A stretch of 64,000 nucleotides of DNA from Bacteroidota bacterium (GCA_017857395.1 JAFMDF010000010.1:1-64000), one strand, 5' to 3'. Numbered from the stretch's first letter, positions 38,561 to 49,008 are shown. The notes: generated by a model from the letters alone, not told the origin. A program made the numbers and translations.

Positions 38561-39970
38561 ATGTTGAGGAATAATTTTTTACTTGCAATAGTAATTAGTT
38601 TATTTGGGGGAACCTTAACTGCCCAAAGTGTTACAGTTGGCTATGCGCCACCAGCGAAACATGCTGCTGAATTTGGTTTGGCTGTGGGCTATGCGGCTAA
38701 TTACGGAGATATTGATAACCGTCCTGGTTTTGGGATAGGTCTACATTACCGCAAAGCTATTGATTATTTATGGTCCGTTAGAGTGGAAGGGAATTATCTG
38801 TCGCTTAATGGAGAAACAGATGATCAAACTTTAGAATATAACACGACTATAGCTAGTCTTGGTGTTCACGGAATCATGAGCTTGAATAACTTAAGATATG
38901 ATGGTCCTAAAAAGACAAATATTTATGCACTTTTTGGAGGTGGCGTAAATAGTATTTCTCCAGATGTAACTTCAAGCACTGTTGCTGATCCAGATAGCTA
39001 TACTAAAGTAAGCCTTCAAACAGGTGTAGGTTTTGCTTTTAAAATTAGCGAAAAATTTAATGTGGCTATCGAAACAATGGGAATCCGTCCATTTGGAAAA
39101 GATCAAGATTTAGTTGATGGATTTGCAGGTAACGATAATGATTTTATTAACTATACCAATATTCGTTTGAATTTTAATATCGGACAAAGAGAAGGCATTA
39201 AGGAACCATTATATTGGGCGAGTCCTTTTGAAGATGTTATGCGAGATATTGCAGAGTTAAAAGCTCGGCCAAAGTTTGATCTAACAGACGAAGATAAAGA
39301 TGGTATCGTCGATATGTGGGATGAAGATACCGCAACTCCTGCTGGTGCTAGAGTAGATGCCAAAGGAAATGCGATGGATAGTGATGGTGATGGTGTGGCA
39401 GATTATAAAGATAAAGAACCTTATTCTGCTCCAGGATATACCGTTAATGGCGAAGGTGTTGCGCAAATTCCAGAACCATCTTATATCACAGAAGGGGATG
39501 TGAACAAAATTGTAGATGCGAAAATTAAGGACTATGACCTTACTGCGAAAGATGCAGTCGTTAATTGGTATTTACCAAATGTCAATTTCACGAATAATAG
39601 CTATACGGTCGCTCGTTCTGAGTATGAAAAATTATATCAAATAGGCAAAGTAATGCGTAGTAACCCTCAAATGAAGTTTGTCGTGAGAGGTTATACGGAT
39701 CAAACTGCTTCTGAAAATTATAATAATGTATTGTCTTATAATAGAGCAGCCGCTACGGTTGATCATTTAGTGAATACTTATAATATTGCTAGAAACCGCC
39801 TTGTTTTACAATGGGGAGGAGAATCTGAGAATATTATTCCTGTTAATAAAAGTAAGATTAACCGTCGAGTTGAAATTGGGGTGGCCAAAGCTGGTGATGC
39901 GGAAATGGGCAAACCAGAAGGCCCTGATGCAGGTGTTGGTACTTTTAAGGGAAATAAGTCCGGTTACTAG
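38561..39970 (+). CDS. OmpA family outer-membrane protein
   Basis: N-terminal beta-barrel-like, thrombospondin-3-like DEDKDGIVDMWDEDTATPAGARVD, C-terminal VVRGYTDQTASENYNNVLSYNRAAATVDHLV. Confidence 0.9.
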   Translation: MLRNNFLLAIVISLFGGTLTAQSVTVGYAPPAKHAAEFGLAVGYAANYGDIDNRPGFGIGLHYRKAIDYLWSVRVEGNYLSLNGETDDQTLEYNTTIASLGVHGIMSLNNLRYDGPKKTNIYALFGGGVNSISPDVTSSTVADPDSYTKVSLQTGVGFAFKISEKFNVAIETMGIRPFGKDQDLVDGFAGNDNDFINYTNIRLNFNIGQREGIKEPLYWASPFEDVMRDIAELKARPKFDLTDEDKDGIVDMWDEDTATPAGARVDAKGNAMDSDGDGVADYKDKEPYSAPGYTVNGEGVAQIPEPSYITEGDVNKIVDAKIKDYDLTAKDAVVNWYLPNVNFTNNSYTVARSEYEKLYQIGKVMRSNPQMKFVVRGYTDQTASENYNNVLSYNRAAATVDHLVNTYNIARNRLVLQWGGESENIIPVNKSKINRRVEIGVAKAGDAEMGKPEGPDAGVGTFKGNKSGY

Positions 39971-40061
39971 TAGGCAGTAACACAGTTGGCAGTAGGCAGT
40001 AATTCAGTAGGCAATTCGCAGTAGGCAGATGACTACTCAAAAAATTGCTTAATTGCCAAAT

Positions 40062-40100
40062 AAAAACGACTTAGGAGTTTATCTCCTAAGTCGTTTTTTT
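40062..40100 (+). terminator. Terminator-like hairpin
   Basis: aaaaacgacttaggagtttatctcctaagtcgttttttt. Confidence 0.85.
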
Positions 40101-40134
40101 AGTTTGTAAATTAGCAGCAATACCATTTTTTAAG

Positions 40135-40263
40135 TTAGTACCTGTCATATTTGTCATGTTCTTGAAGTTCAACGTATTTAAAAAAATTTATAATGAGCGC
40201 AATTAGCATAAATACCAAAAGACCAATAGTGCCAATTATCTTTGTTCTGGTATCCGTATCCAT
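40135..40263 (-). CDS. 42-aa single-pass membrane microprotein
   Basis: Minus-strand translation MDTDTRTKIIGTIGLLVFMLIALIINFFKYVELQEHDKYDRY*; below the ORF-track length cutoff. Confidence 0.5.
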   Translation of the reverse strand: MDTDTRTKIIGTIGLLVFMLIALIINFFKYVELQEHDKYDRY

Positions 40264-40418
40264 TATTCAGATTTAAAAAATTAATTACAAAGTCGGCCAA
40301 ATGTATCGTCAAGAATACTTGTTACTCCTTGACTAAAGTAATCTGTATATTCTTGTATTCGCTGTCCTTTATTAATAAAACTATTTGAGTAGTTAGAATT
40401 ATTGCTTGTTTCATATTG

Positions 40419-40443
40419 CTACTCAGGCTGGAAGCCTAAGGTA
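40419..40443. repeat. Solitary REP half-element
   Basis: ctactcaggctggaagcctaaggta, related to arms at 57628-57701. Confidence 0.6.
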
Positions 40444-40444
40444 T

Positions 40445-40807
40445 TTAATAATCCCCCACCGACAACATTACCAACGTACAAGCAATCTCCGTTTCAATTC
40501 CTTTGGCTTGTGCCAATGCTATCAATTCCATATTCTCCGTCCCTGGATTAAAAATGATTCTTTTTGGACGTAACTCAATAATGTAATCGTATAAAGCGAC
40601 TTGTCGCTTAGGATTCATGTATAAGGTAATTGTATCAATATTCTCTAAATCTGGTTCCCCTTTTATAATAGAAACCCCTGCTACAATTCCTTCTCTTAAA
40701 CCAATAGCCAGAACTTCATGCTGATGATTCACTAATCTGTTGATTGCGATATTGGAATACCTATGTGATTTTAAAGAGGCGCCTAAGACTAGTGTTTTTT
40801 TACTCAT
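40445..40807 (-). CDS. CoA-binding Rossmann-fold protein
   Basis: TLVLGASLKSHRYSNIAINRLVNHQHEVLAIG; IIFNPGTEN. Confidence 0.85.
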   Translation of the reverse strand: MSKKTLVLGASLKSHRYSNIAINRLVNHQHEVLAIGLREGIVAGVSIIKGEPDLENIDTITLYMNPKRQVALYDYIIELRPKRIIFNPGTENMELIALAQAKGIETEIACTLVMLSVGDY

Positions 40808-40863
40808 TGTTTTATTTATTGTATAAGGGAAAACTTCAGTTCCCTGTAATTCACTATACGAAA

Positions 40864-40900
40864 AAAGCCATTCGTTATTGAGGAAACAACGAATGGCTTT
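40864..40900. terminator. Terminator-like hairpin
   Basis: aaagccattcgttattgaggaaacaacgaatggcttt. Confidence 0.7.
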
Positions 40901-40990
40901 GAAAAGTTAATTTTTTGGAAAAGAGAAAGGATAGATAAACTACTGGGTAACCTTTATACCTTTTAGCCCCTATACCTTTACACCTCTATT

Positions 40991-42280
40991 TTACACCAAC
41001 ATTCTAATTGGATCTTCCAATATTTCTTTAAATGTTTTTAAGAATTTAGCACCAGCTACGCCATCGACTACTCGATGGTCGCAAGAAAGCGTCACTTTCA
41101 TGCGTTGTCCAATGGCTAATGCGCCATCTTTAACTACAGGCTTTTCAATAATCGCACTAACGGCTAAAATACAAGCATTTGGCCGATTAATAATTGCCGT
41201 AAATTCTTCTATACCAAACATGCCTAAATTAGAAATCGTAAAGGTACTGCCTTGTTGATCTTTAGGTTGTAATTTTTTCTCTTTGGCTTGCCCTGCATAA
41301 GCTCTTACCTCTGCATTAATTTGAGATAAAGATTTCATATCAGCATGTCGTACTACAGGGATTAATAAACCATCTCCTGTATCTACTGCTACACCGATAT
41401 TGACATCTCCGTTATAACGGATTTTATTATCTTCTAACCAAGCGGCATTGATGGCAGGATGTTGCCGTAATGCGACTGCTGCTGCTTTTACGGCTAAGTC
41501 ATTAAAGGAAATTCTTGTAGGTGAAACCTCATTCATACGGATACGAGAAGCAATTGCTTGTTCCATATCTATTTCCGTCGTCAAATAGAAATGAGGCGCA
41601 GCAAATTTATTCGCCACTACATTTTTCGCAATGGCTTTTCGCATTTGACTAATAGCGACATCCTCATAATTAGCTTCGCCACTATTCATCGAAAAGGATG
41701 GTGCTGGCATTGAAGGTGCCGCTTTAGCGGGTGCAGGCGCTTGTGGAACGGGTGCCGCTTTTGGTGCAGCAGTCGTTTGCTGTCCACCTAGGATAGCTTC
41801 TATATCTCGTTTGACAATTCTTCCGTGGTCGCCACTTCCAGATACTTCTGCTAAGTTGATACCTGATTCCTTAGCCATACTTTTGGCAAGAGGAGAAGCT
41901 TTAATTCTTTCGCTAGTTGAAGGAGCGGTTGGTTCACTAATTATTTCCGTAACCTCAGCTGGCGCTGCTGCTGCTTCGGCAGGTGCATCTGCTTGACCAC
42001 TATCACCAGCACTTGCAGCTGCGATAGCTGCTTTCCAATCTTCGCCTTCTTCTCCAATTACGGCAATGACCCCATTAATTGGTACGGGCCCTTCTTTAAC
42101 AGCAATATGTAATAATACACCATCACTATAGCTATCTAATTCCATAGTAGCTTTATCGGTTTCTACTTCAGCTAGGGTTTCACCAGATTCAATTGCTTCA
42201 CCTTCTTCTTTTAACCAGCCTACAATAACACCTTCTTCCATCGTATCACTCATTCGAGGCATGCGGATGACTTCAGCCAT
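40991..42280 (-). CDS. Pyruvate dehydrogenase complex E2 (dihydrolipoamide acetyltransferase)
   Basis: Lipoyl domain VETDKATMELDSY; E3-binding ASPLAKSMAKESGINLAEVSGSGDHGRIVKRDI; catalytic LSCDHRVVDGVAGAKFL. Confidence 0.95.
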   Translation of the reverse strand: MAEVIRMPRMSDTMEEGVIVGWLKEEGEAIESGETLAEVETDKATMELDSYSDGVLLHIAVKEGPVPINGVIAVIGEEGEDWKAAIAAASAGDSGQADAPAEAAAAPAEVTEIISEPTAPSTSERIKASPLAKSMAKESGINLAEVSGSGDHGRIVKRDIEAILGGQQTTAAPKAAPVPQAPAPAKAAPSMPAPSFSMNSGEANYEDVAISQMRKAIAKNVVANKFAAPHFYLTTEIDMEQAIASRIRMNEVSPTRISFNDLAVKAAAVALRQHPAINAAWLEDNKIRYNGDVNIGVAVDTGDGLLIPVVRHADMKSLSQINAEVRAYAGQAKEKKLQPKDQQGSTFTISNLGMFGIEEFTAIINRPNACILAVSAIIEKPVVKDGALAIGQRMKVTLSCDHRVVDGVAGAKFLKTFKEILEDPIRMLV

Positions 42281-42901
42281 ATTTTTTTTTCTTTAAGAGT
42301 TGGAAAATTATTTTTTATTTAACAATTAAATTGGTCTATTAGTTTGGAAAGACAAAAATAGGGTATTCAAAAACGATATTTTAAATTTTTTACAAAAAAA
42401 TAGGAATCATTTTATTTGTTCAAAGTTTAGGCGTCCAAATCAGTCTGATTTTGAAAATAAAGTACGGGTGTTTTTTAGAAATTACCAATTGCTTGCTGTC
42501 GATTTTAAGTAGAATTAGTATTTAAAACTAGCAATGGATAACTGATAATTGTTTGATTAAGCTAAAAAAACTTTTATATTTAATTTATTAATTATTTGAA
42601 TGGATAGCCTAAAAATCACTTAATTTGTTGAATTACAACTATTTGAAAGGAATGGAGACCATTTTTATCGAAAATTCTTTTGTTATAAAAACATACTTAG
42701 TATCTTCATGCCTGTGACGCTTCCTTTTTTAGGACGTATAAATAGTATCGTAAAAATTAGGGTAGAGGCAATTAGACTAAATTTGTTAGCCTTATTTTCT
42801 TACCTATTGTATAAAAAATACTAAAAACTAATTTTTTAACCTACTTGAACAAGATTAATTGTTTAACATCGTCTTGTTTTAAACTAAAACAATTTACAAT
42901 T

Positions 42902-43573
42902 ATGGGATTTTTAAGTGACATGAAACGTTTAGTATTTGGTGCAACATCAATCGCTAAATCAGCGGCTGAAAAAGCGACTGAGGCAGGTAAAGATTTAGGT
43001 GGAGATTTATTAGAAAAGGCAGGAGATGCAATGGAAAAAGCAAAGGACATGGCGGAAGACGCCGTAGAACATGTACAGGAAAGCGATTTAATGGATAAAG
43101 CAGGGGACATGATGGCCAAAGCGAAGGAGGTTGCAGGAGATGTCGTAGAATCAGCAAAAGATGCTACGGGTGATTTTTCTGAGAAGGCAGGAGAGATGTT
43201 GAGTAAAGCAAAAGAAGTGGCGGCGGATGTGGCAGAAGTAGCGAAAGATGCTACGGGTGATTTGGCAGAAAAAGCACAAGAAATGGCAAAGGATGCCAAA
43301 GGAATGGCTGCAAATGTTGGCGAAAGTATCCAGTCTGGTGACTTAATGGAAAAGGCGAAAGAAATGGCGGCTGATGTTTCGGAGGTGGTTAAAGATAAAA
43401 CAGGTGATTTAGTCGAAAAGGCAAAAGGGGTTGCAGATGAAGTAAAGAATAGCGAACTTGGTAAAAAAGCTACAGATATGGCAGCTAATGTAGTGGATAA
43501 AGCAAAAGATGTTGGCGGAGATTTAGCGGATAAAGCGAAGCAAGCCAAAGATGATTTAGATAAAATGGTTTAA
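42902..43573 (+). CDS. LEA-like helical repeat protein
   Basis: MGFLSDMKRLVFGATSIAKSAAEKATEAGKD... repeated 11-mer-type A/K/E/D-rich units. Confidence 0.75.
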   Translation: MGFLSDMKRLVFGATSIAKSAAEKATEAGKDLGGDLLEKAGDAMEKAKDMAEDAVEHVQESDLMDKAGDMMAKAKEVAGDVVESAKDATGDFSEKAGEMLSKAKEVAADVAEVAKDATGDLAEKAQEMAKDAKGMAANVGESIQSGDLMEKAKEMAADVSEVVKDKTGDLVEKAKGVADEVKNSELGKKATDMAANVVDKAKDVGGDLADKAKQAKDDLDKMV

Positions 43574-43654
43574 TCTTAATTATAAGTTATGAGTGATGAG
43601 TTATGAATAACACACACTCATAACTCATCACTCATAATTCATAACTAATAATAG

Positions 43655-44710
43655 ATGGGTTTTTTAAGTTCTTTAAAGCGTTTATTTTTTACGACCGAGG
43701 CAGTAGCAAAATCAGCAGCAGAAAAAGCAGCGGATGCTACTAAAGATGCAGGAAAGGATATGTTTGAGAAAGGAAGTAATTTGTTTGAGAAAACAAAAGG
43801 TAGCGTCAGTGATAATGTAATGGATGTTGCTAGTGATTTGGCGGAAAAAGCTAAAGATGTTACTGGACAGCTTGGTAAAAAAGCTAAGAGTGTTACTGGA
43901 CAATTTGGCGAGACAGCTAAAAATGTTACTGGACAGCTTGGTGATAAGGTGAAAGATATAGCTGGCAATGTGAGTGAAAAACTCAAAGAAAGTGAAGTAC
44001 TTAATAAAGCTGCTGACTTTACAGAAGGCGTTGGTAAAAAAGTATTAGAAAGTGATGCTTTAAAGAATGCTGGTGAACTAGCGGAGAATGTAGGTGGAAA
44101 AATTATTGAGACAACAGAAAACGTAGGTAAAACCATCTTGGAAAGTGATGCTTTAAAAAAAGCGGAAAGCCTCGCTGAAAATGTAGGCGGAAAAATACTG
44201 GAAAAAGGAAGTGATTTTACAGATTCTTTTAAAAGTGCTTCTACTAAAATAGGTGGAGCTATTTTAGATAAGACAGCAGGCTTGACGGATAAGATGGAAG
44301 ATTTGTCTACTAATTTTGGTAGCTCCATTTTGGATAAAGGAGGGAATTTAGCAGACAAAGCAAAGGAGGCCGTGAATAATCCAGAAGCTTCTTTAGATGC
44401 GATTTTAGAAAAAGCAAAAGGCTTAGCTAATGATATAGAAGAAAAAGTAAAAAATTCTGGTGGGGAATTATCTGATAAAATCGGTTATGAAGAATTGAAT
44501 AAGAGTACACTGGAAGGGAAAGACGACTTCTTTGCGAAAGCAGACCGTTATGCGAAAGGAGATTTTAAAAAAGAAGGAGAAATTAATATTGTAGATGTCA
44601 AAGAAGGAGAAGCCGTTGATAAAGAACCTTTTAAAGGGGATATTCATGGGTTTAATGATTTGGATGGAGATGGTGATCCTTTAATAGATGATGCCATTAT
44701 TGAAGAATAA
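43655..44710 (+). CDS. LEA-like helical repeat protein (paralog of upstream gene)
   Basis: MGFLSSLKRLFFTTEAVAKSAAEKAADATKDAGKD...; same N-terminal motif. Confidence 0.75.
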   Translation: MGFLSSLKRLFFTTEAVAKSAAEKAADATKDAGKDMFEKGSNLFEKTKGSVSDNVMDVASDLAEKAKDVTGQLGKKAKSVTGQFGETAKNVTGQLGDKVKDIAGNVSEKLKESEVLNKAADFTEGVGKKVLESDALKNAGELAENVGGKIIETTENVGKTILESDALKKAESLAENVGGKILEKGSDFTDSFKSASTKIGGAILDKTAGLTDKMEDLSTNFGSSILDKGGNLADKAKEAVNNPEASLDAILEKAKGLANDIEEKVKNSGGELSDKIGYEELNKSTLEGKDDFFAKADRYAKGDFKKEGEINIVDVKEGEAVDKEPFKGDIHGFNDLDGDGDPLIDDAIIEE

Positions 44711-44845
44711 ACAAACGATTCACCAAATTATGTGCTGAATCATTGTTTCGTTTAGCGGAAAATTGTTTATTTACTAGCAAACAAAATGGCTTTTTGTAAC
44801 AACTTATTTTAGGTACTTGCCGTACAAGTAAAAGCTACATTAAAT

Positions 44846-44885
44846 AATGAGCGCAATGGTAGCATTCGATACTATTGCGCTCATT
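44846..44885 (+). terminator. Terminator-like hairpin
   Basis: aatgagcgcaatggtagcattcgatactattgcgctcatt. Confidence 0.75.
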
Positions 44886-44985
44886 TATTCTTTAAACTCA
44901 GGAAAATTAAAGAATTTTAACCAAAAATGGTCGTTTGTCACTTAGTTGACTGGCGAATTCAAAACTCCTAAAATACGCAAACCAC

Positions 44986-46377
44986 TTGGCACTAATTAAA
45001 TCAATTTCTGGAATACGAGGTACTATTGGCGGTGTTGCTGGGGAAAACTTAACACCACAAGATATTGTTGAATCTACTGCGGGTTTTGGTACGATGCTGC
45101 TGAAAAAATATAAAGCACCATCTGTTGTAATTGGTCGAGATGCCCGAATTTCAGGTAGCTTGGTGAATAATCTAGTCTGTAGTACTTTGCAGATGATGGG
45201 GATTAATGTGGTTGATTTAGGCTTATCGACTACACCTACTGTAGAAGTGGCGGTAGTCAAAGAAAAAGCACATGCTGGGATTATTTTAACCGCAAGTCAT
45301 AATCCTAAGGAATGGAATGCCTTAAAATTATTGAACAAGAGAGGAGAATTTATTTCTGCTAAAGACGGGCAAACCATCCTTAATACTATAAAAAAAGGAG
45401 CAATTGAATATGCGCCTGTTGAAAAACTAGGAACTTATAGAAAGGACGATACTTATATTGCCAAGCATATTGAATCCGTATTGGCTTTACCTTTAGTGAA
45501 TATGGAAAATATAAAGACTAAGGCTTTTAAAGTAGTCGTAGATTGTATTAACTCTACAGGAGCTATTTCACTTCCTCCTTTATTGGAGCAATTGGGTTGC
45601 GAAGTTATTTTACTAAATGAAAAAATGACAGGGGATTTTGCTCATAATCCAGAACCACTACCTGATAATTTAAGAAAATTATCACAAGAAGTGCTGACTA
45701 GTAGAGCACATCTAGGGATTTCTGTAGATCCTGATGTAGATAGATTAGCTTTTGTTTGTGAGGATGGAGAAATGTTTGGCGAAGAATATACTTTAGTAGC
45801 GGTGGCAGATTACGTATTGAAGCATACTAAAGGAAATACAGTTTCCAATTTATCATCTACTCGAGCATTAAGAGATGTAACAGAAAAACATGGAGGTGTT
45901 TATCATGCTTCTGCTGTTGGAGAGGTTAATGTGGTCACAAAAATGAAAGAAGTGGATGCCGTAATTGGAGGAGAAGGAAATGGAGGTATTATTTATCCAG
46001 CATCTCATTACGGTAGAGATGCTTTAGTTGGAATTGCTTTATTCTTATCTCATTTAGCAGATTTTGGTAAACCTGCTTCTTTTTTGAAATCGACTTACCC
46101 TAATTATACCATTTCTAAAAATAAAATACAACTCACTCCTGAAATAGACATTGATTATTTATTAGCTCGACTTAAAGAGAAATATAAAAATTACGAACTG
46201 AATACGATTGATGGTTTAAAGATAGAACTAGATAAAGATTGGATTCATCTTCGAAAATCTAATACAGAGCCAATTATTAGAATATATTCAGAAAGTAATT
46301 CTAAAGTAGTTGCCGATAATCTAGCTCGAAAAATACAACAAGATATTCATGAAATACTCAAGGGTGTTCAGATATAG
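44986..46377 (+). CDS. glmM: Phosphoglucosamine mutase / phosphohexomutase
   Basis: ISGIRGTIGG; ILTASHNPKEWNALK; DPDVDRLAFV; KSNTEPIIRIYSES; TTG start. Confidence 0.88.
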   Translation: MALIKSISGIRGTIGGVAGENLTPQDIVESTAGFGTMLLKKYKAPSVVIGRDARISGSLVNNLVCSTLQMMGINVVDLGLSTTPTVEVAVVKEKAHAGIILTASHNPKEWNALKLLNKRGEFISAKDGQTILNTIKKGAIEYAPVEKLGTYRKDDTYIAKHIESVLALPLVNMENIKTKAFKVVVDCINSTGAISLPPLLEQLGCEVILLNEKMTGDFAHNPEPLPDNLRKLSQEVLTSRAHLGISVDPDVDRLAFVCEDGEMFGEEYTLVAVADYVLKHTKGNTVSNLSSTRALRDVTEKHGGVYHASAVGEVNVVTKMKEVDAVIGGEGNGGIIYPASHYGRDALVGIALFLSHLADFGKPASFLKSTYPNYTISKNKIQLTPEIDIDYLLARLKEKYKNYELNTIDGLKIELDKDWIHLRKSNTEPIIRIYSESNSKVVADNLARKIQQDIHEILKGVQI

Positions 46378-46400
46378 TTAACCTCTGAGATGTTATGCTA

Positions 46401-46442
46401 AAAAAAGTGCTTTTAGAACCTAGATTCTGAAAGCACTTTTTT
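46401..46442 (+). terminator. Terminator-like hairpin
   Basis: aaaaaagtgcttttagaacctagattctgaaagcactttttt. Confidence 0.8.
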
Positions 46443-46833
46443 ATTGTTGTTATTTTTATTTTGAACAGGCATCAGTTATTTGAATTGTTATACCAATGTC
46501 ATATAATTACAAAAAAGTTTCCTTTTTTTGTTAACTAGGTATTTTTGCCTATTTTTGCCTGACTTTAATAAAACCTATCCTTTTTCTACCCTGAAAAATC
46601 GTTCAACTTGACCAAGTTGAACAATAAGCCTATTATTTTTATTTGTAGTCTACTTCAATATAAAACTAAATTAGTTTATTATCTGCGTCTATTCTCAATT
46701 GATGTTGATATAACTATTGATTTTGGATATTGAATGTCCTTAATAATTAATGCAACAGATTTAAATTTCAGTGTGTTTTTCAAATTCTGGATTGGCACTT
46801 GAAACTTATACGCTCATAATTGAACGAAAAACC

Positions 46834-47544
46834 ATGGACGAGTTAAAATTCCTAATCGTGGAAGATAATGCTTCTACTGCTACCAAATTAGAGCAACAAA
46901 TTGAATCGATTGGTTGTCATCCTGTTAAAACAGTTGACAATGCAGTTGCAGCATTACAATATATTGAGCGAGAAGTAGTTGATGCAGTCATTGCCAATGT
47001 TTTTATTAATGGTAAACCTGAAGGAATTCAATTAGCTGCTCAGCTTAAAGCTCGAGACTTACCCATTTTTTTAATTGCTTCGTCAGAAGACCCAGAGATT
47101 TATCGGCAAGCGAGACGAGTTCAGCCCATGGGCTATTTTGTTCAACCGTTTAGTAAATATACGCTTCAAAATACGATTGATATTGCTCTAAAAAGGAGGC
47201 GTTCTCCTGAAGTCGGTTTCATCCAAGATGCTTTTTTTGTCAAACAAAATAATTTACTTAGAAAAATTCCTATAGATGAAGTACTTTGGATAAAAACAGA
47301 AGGAAATTATAGCCTTATCCATACAATTACTAAAAAGTATGTTTTAAAATTATCGCTCAAAAAGGTACTGGAACAATTGCCCACCACGTATTTTATTCAA
47401 ATTCAACGGGCCTACATTATTGCCCTTTCAAAAATGGAAGATATTGATACTAGTACTAATGAAGTGATTATTAATAAGGAGCGACTACCATTGGGCAGGA
47501 ACTATAAAGAGGCTTTATTTAGTCGATTGAAAATATTGAAATGA
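46834..47544 (+). CDS. LytTR-family response regulator
   Basis: Receiver FLIVEDNASTATKLEQQIES; LytTR domain IPIDEVLWIKTEGNYSLIHT...FIQIQRAYIIALSKMEDI; start chosen at MDELKFL. Confidence 0.9.
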   Translation: MDELKFLIVEDNASTATKLEQQIESIGCHPVKTVDNAVAALQYIEREVVDAVIANVFINGKPEGIQLAAQLKARDLPIFLIASSEDPEIYRQARRVQPMGYFVQPFSKYTLQNTIDIALKRRRSPEVGFIQDAFFVKQNNLLRKIPIDEVLWIKTEGNYSLIHTITKKYVLKLSLKKVLEQLPTTYFIQIQRAYIIALSKMEDIDTSTNEVIINKERLPLGRNYKEALFSRLKILK

Positions 47545-47548
47545 TTTC

Positions 47549-47767
47549 GAGTTGCGAGTTGCGGGTTGCGGGTTGCGAGTTCAATTATAGTATATGTATT
47601 TATGTTTAGTTGCTATACTTCTATTTTTAGGAATGTTTAACCTATAAAAAATAAGTCCTTCTTCCATAAAATTTAGAAGAAGGACTTATTTTATTTATAA
47701 TATCTACTAATATTGATTAAAACTGCTATGCCAACCCGCAACCCGCAACTCGTAACTCGTAACTCGC
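47549..47767. repeat. Nested inverted repeats between convergent genes: outer period-7 CGCAACT words, inner bidirectional terminator
   Basis: cgagttgcgagttgcgggttgcgggttgcgagtt (47549-47582) ... aacccgcaacccgcaactcgtaactcgtaactcg (47733-47767); inner hairpin 47648-47692. Confidence 0.8.
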
Positions 47768-48715
47768 CTACTTTCGCTTAGTCCGAGAAAACAAGGTAAT
47801 ATCTTTATTAAATAAAAAGCCATAAATCACAGCTACCCAAGAATCATGAGCATGTAAATTATTATAAAATTCTGGCGCTATTTTTTTTAACTGTGGTAAC
47901 CGACTTCCAGGAATAGTTGGAAAATCATGGTGCTCATTATGGTAGCCCACATTAAACGTAATTTTATTTAAAGGCCCATAATAAGAATAGGTTTCTTGCC
48001 CTTCCTCAAATACATAATGTTCCGAGATAAAATGACCTGCTGTAGGGTGTAAACTACCTGCAAAAAACATGGATAGCAATAAATATAATAAGCCTGACCA
48101 GCCTGCAAAAGGTAAATAAATTGCCATGGCTACTAACTGAAAAGCAATATTATATTTTTGCCATTTGTCTAATTTTATTTTTTTGACAAAAATCGGTCGG
48201 AAAGCATACACTAAAATCTGATTAATATACCAAGTTAACTTACCAAATAAACCTCTAAAAAAAGAAGCTTCTTGGACCATCGGAATATCTACATCTATTC
48301 CATCTGTACCTTGATGCCAGTGGTGTAATCCATGATATACTTTAAAGGACATCGCATAAGGTGCAACGATTGGAAGATTTGCAAAAATGGCAAAAATATT
48401 ATTATGTTTTTTAGATTTAAACGCTAGATTATGCGTGATTTCATGAACCGCTAAAAACATGGCTCCTGCAATAGTCGCACCTATTATATAAGTGACTAAT
48501 AAAAATGGAATCCAAGATAATTGATGCGCAAAAAGCCCAATGGTTAATTGCACGACAACCATAAGTGTCGTCCAATATTTTAAATTTTTATCAATACCAA
48601 ATAACTCCTTTACTTCTGGGTGTGCTGCTAAAATTTCTTTTCGCCTATCAAAATGAGGCTCTCTATCTTCTACCCAGTAAAAATCGTCTTTTGGTGCTGT
48701 TTTCTGTGAGACCAT
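47768..48715 (-). CDS. Sphingolipid delta-4 desaturase (DES1/DEGS1-like) fatty acid desaturase
   Basis: DFYWVEDREPHFDRRKEILAAHPEVKEL; HEITHNLAF; HGLHHWHQGTDGIDVDIP; HPTAGHFISEHY; TYSYYGPLNKITFNVGYHNEHHDFPTIPG. Confidence 0.92.
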   Translation of the reverse strand: MVSQKTAPKDDFYWVEDREPHFDRRKEILAAHPEVKELFGIDKNLKYWTTLMVVVQLTIGLFAHQLSWIPFLLVTYIIGATIAGAMFLAVHEITHNLAFKSKKHNNIFAIFANLPIVAPYAMSFKVYHGLHHWHQGTDGIDVDIPMVQEASFFRGLFGKLTWYINQILVYAFRPIFVKKIKLDKWQKYNIAFQLVAMAIYLPFAGWSGLLYLLLSMFFAGSLHPTAGHFISEHYVFEEGQETYSYYGPLNKITFNVGYHNEHHDFPTIPGSRLPQLKKIAPEFYNNLHAHDSWVAVIYGFLFNKDITLFSRTKRK

Positions 48716-49008
48716 GTTTTAATAAAGATTAAATTGAAAATAAAAATGTAGTGTTTAAGCAAGCTCGCTGTAAGAACACTTACTTTTCACATCAGTTCGC
48801 AAATATCTGATAATTTAACAGTAATTGGAAATGAGTAGGTAAAAGTAATGTAAATTGTAGGCCTTTTAATCGTAGATTCAACGATAGAATTACATTGACG
48901 TTTAATAAAATGGTAACTATGTCTGCTCAAAAAATAGGTTTGATAATCTAGCATTTATTGCCTAGCGTCCTTTTTACCTCTATACCCCGTTACCTTTATG
49001 CCTCTTTT

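Noticed and set aside
42841-43548. 235-aa antisense ORF over the LEA-like gene (and 43645-44358 antisense)
   Set aside because: Mirror frame of a periodic Lys/Ala/Glu gene; Ser/Phe/Pro-rich artefact composition.
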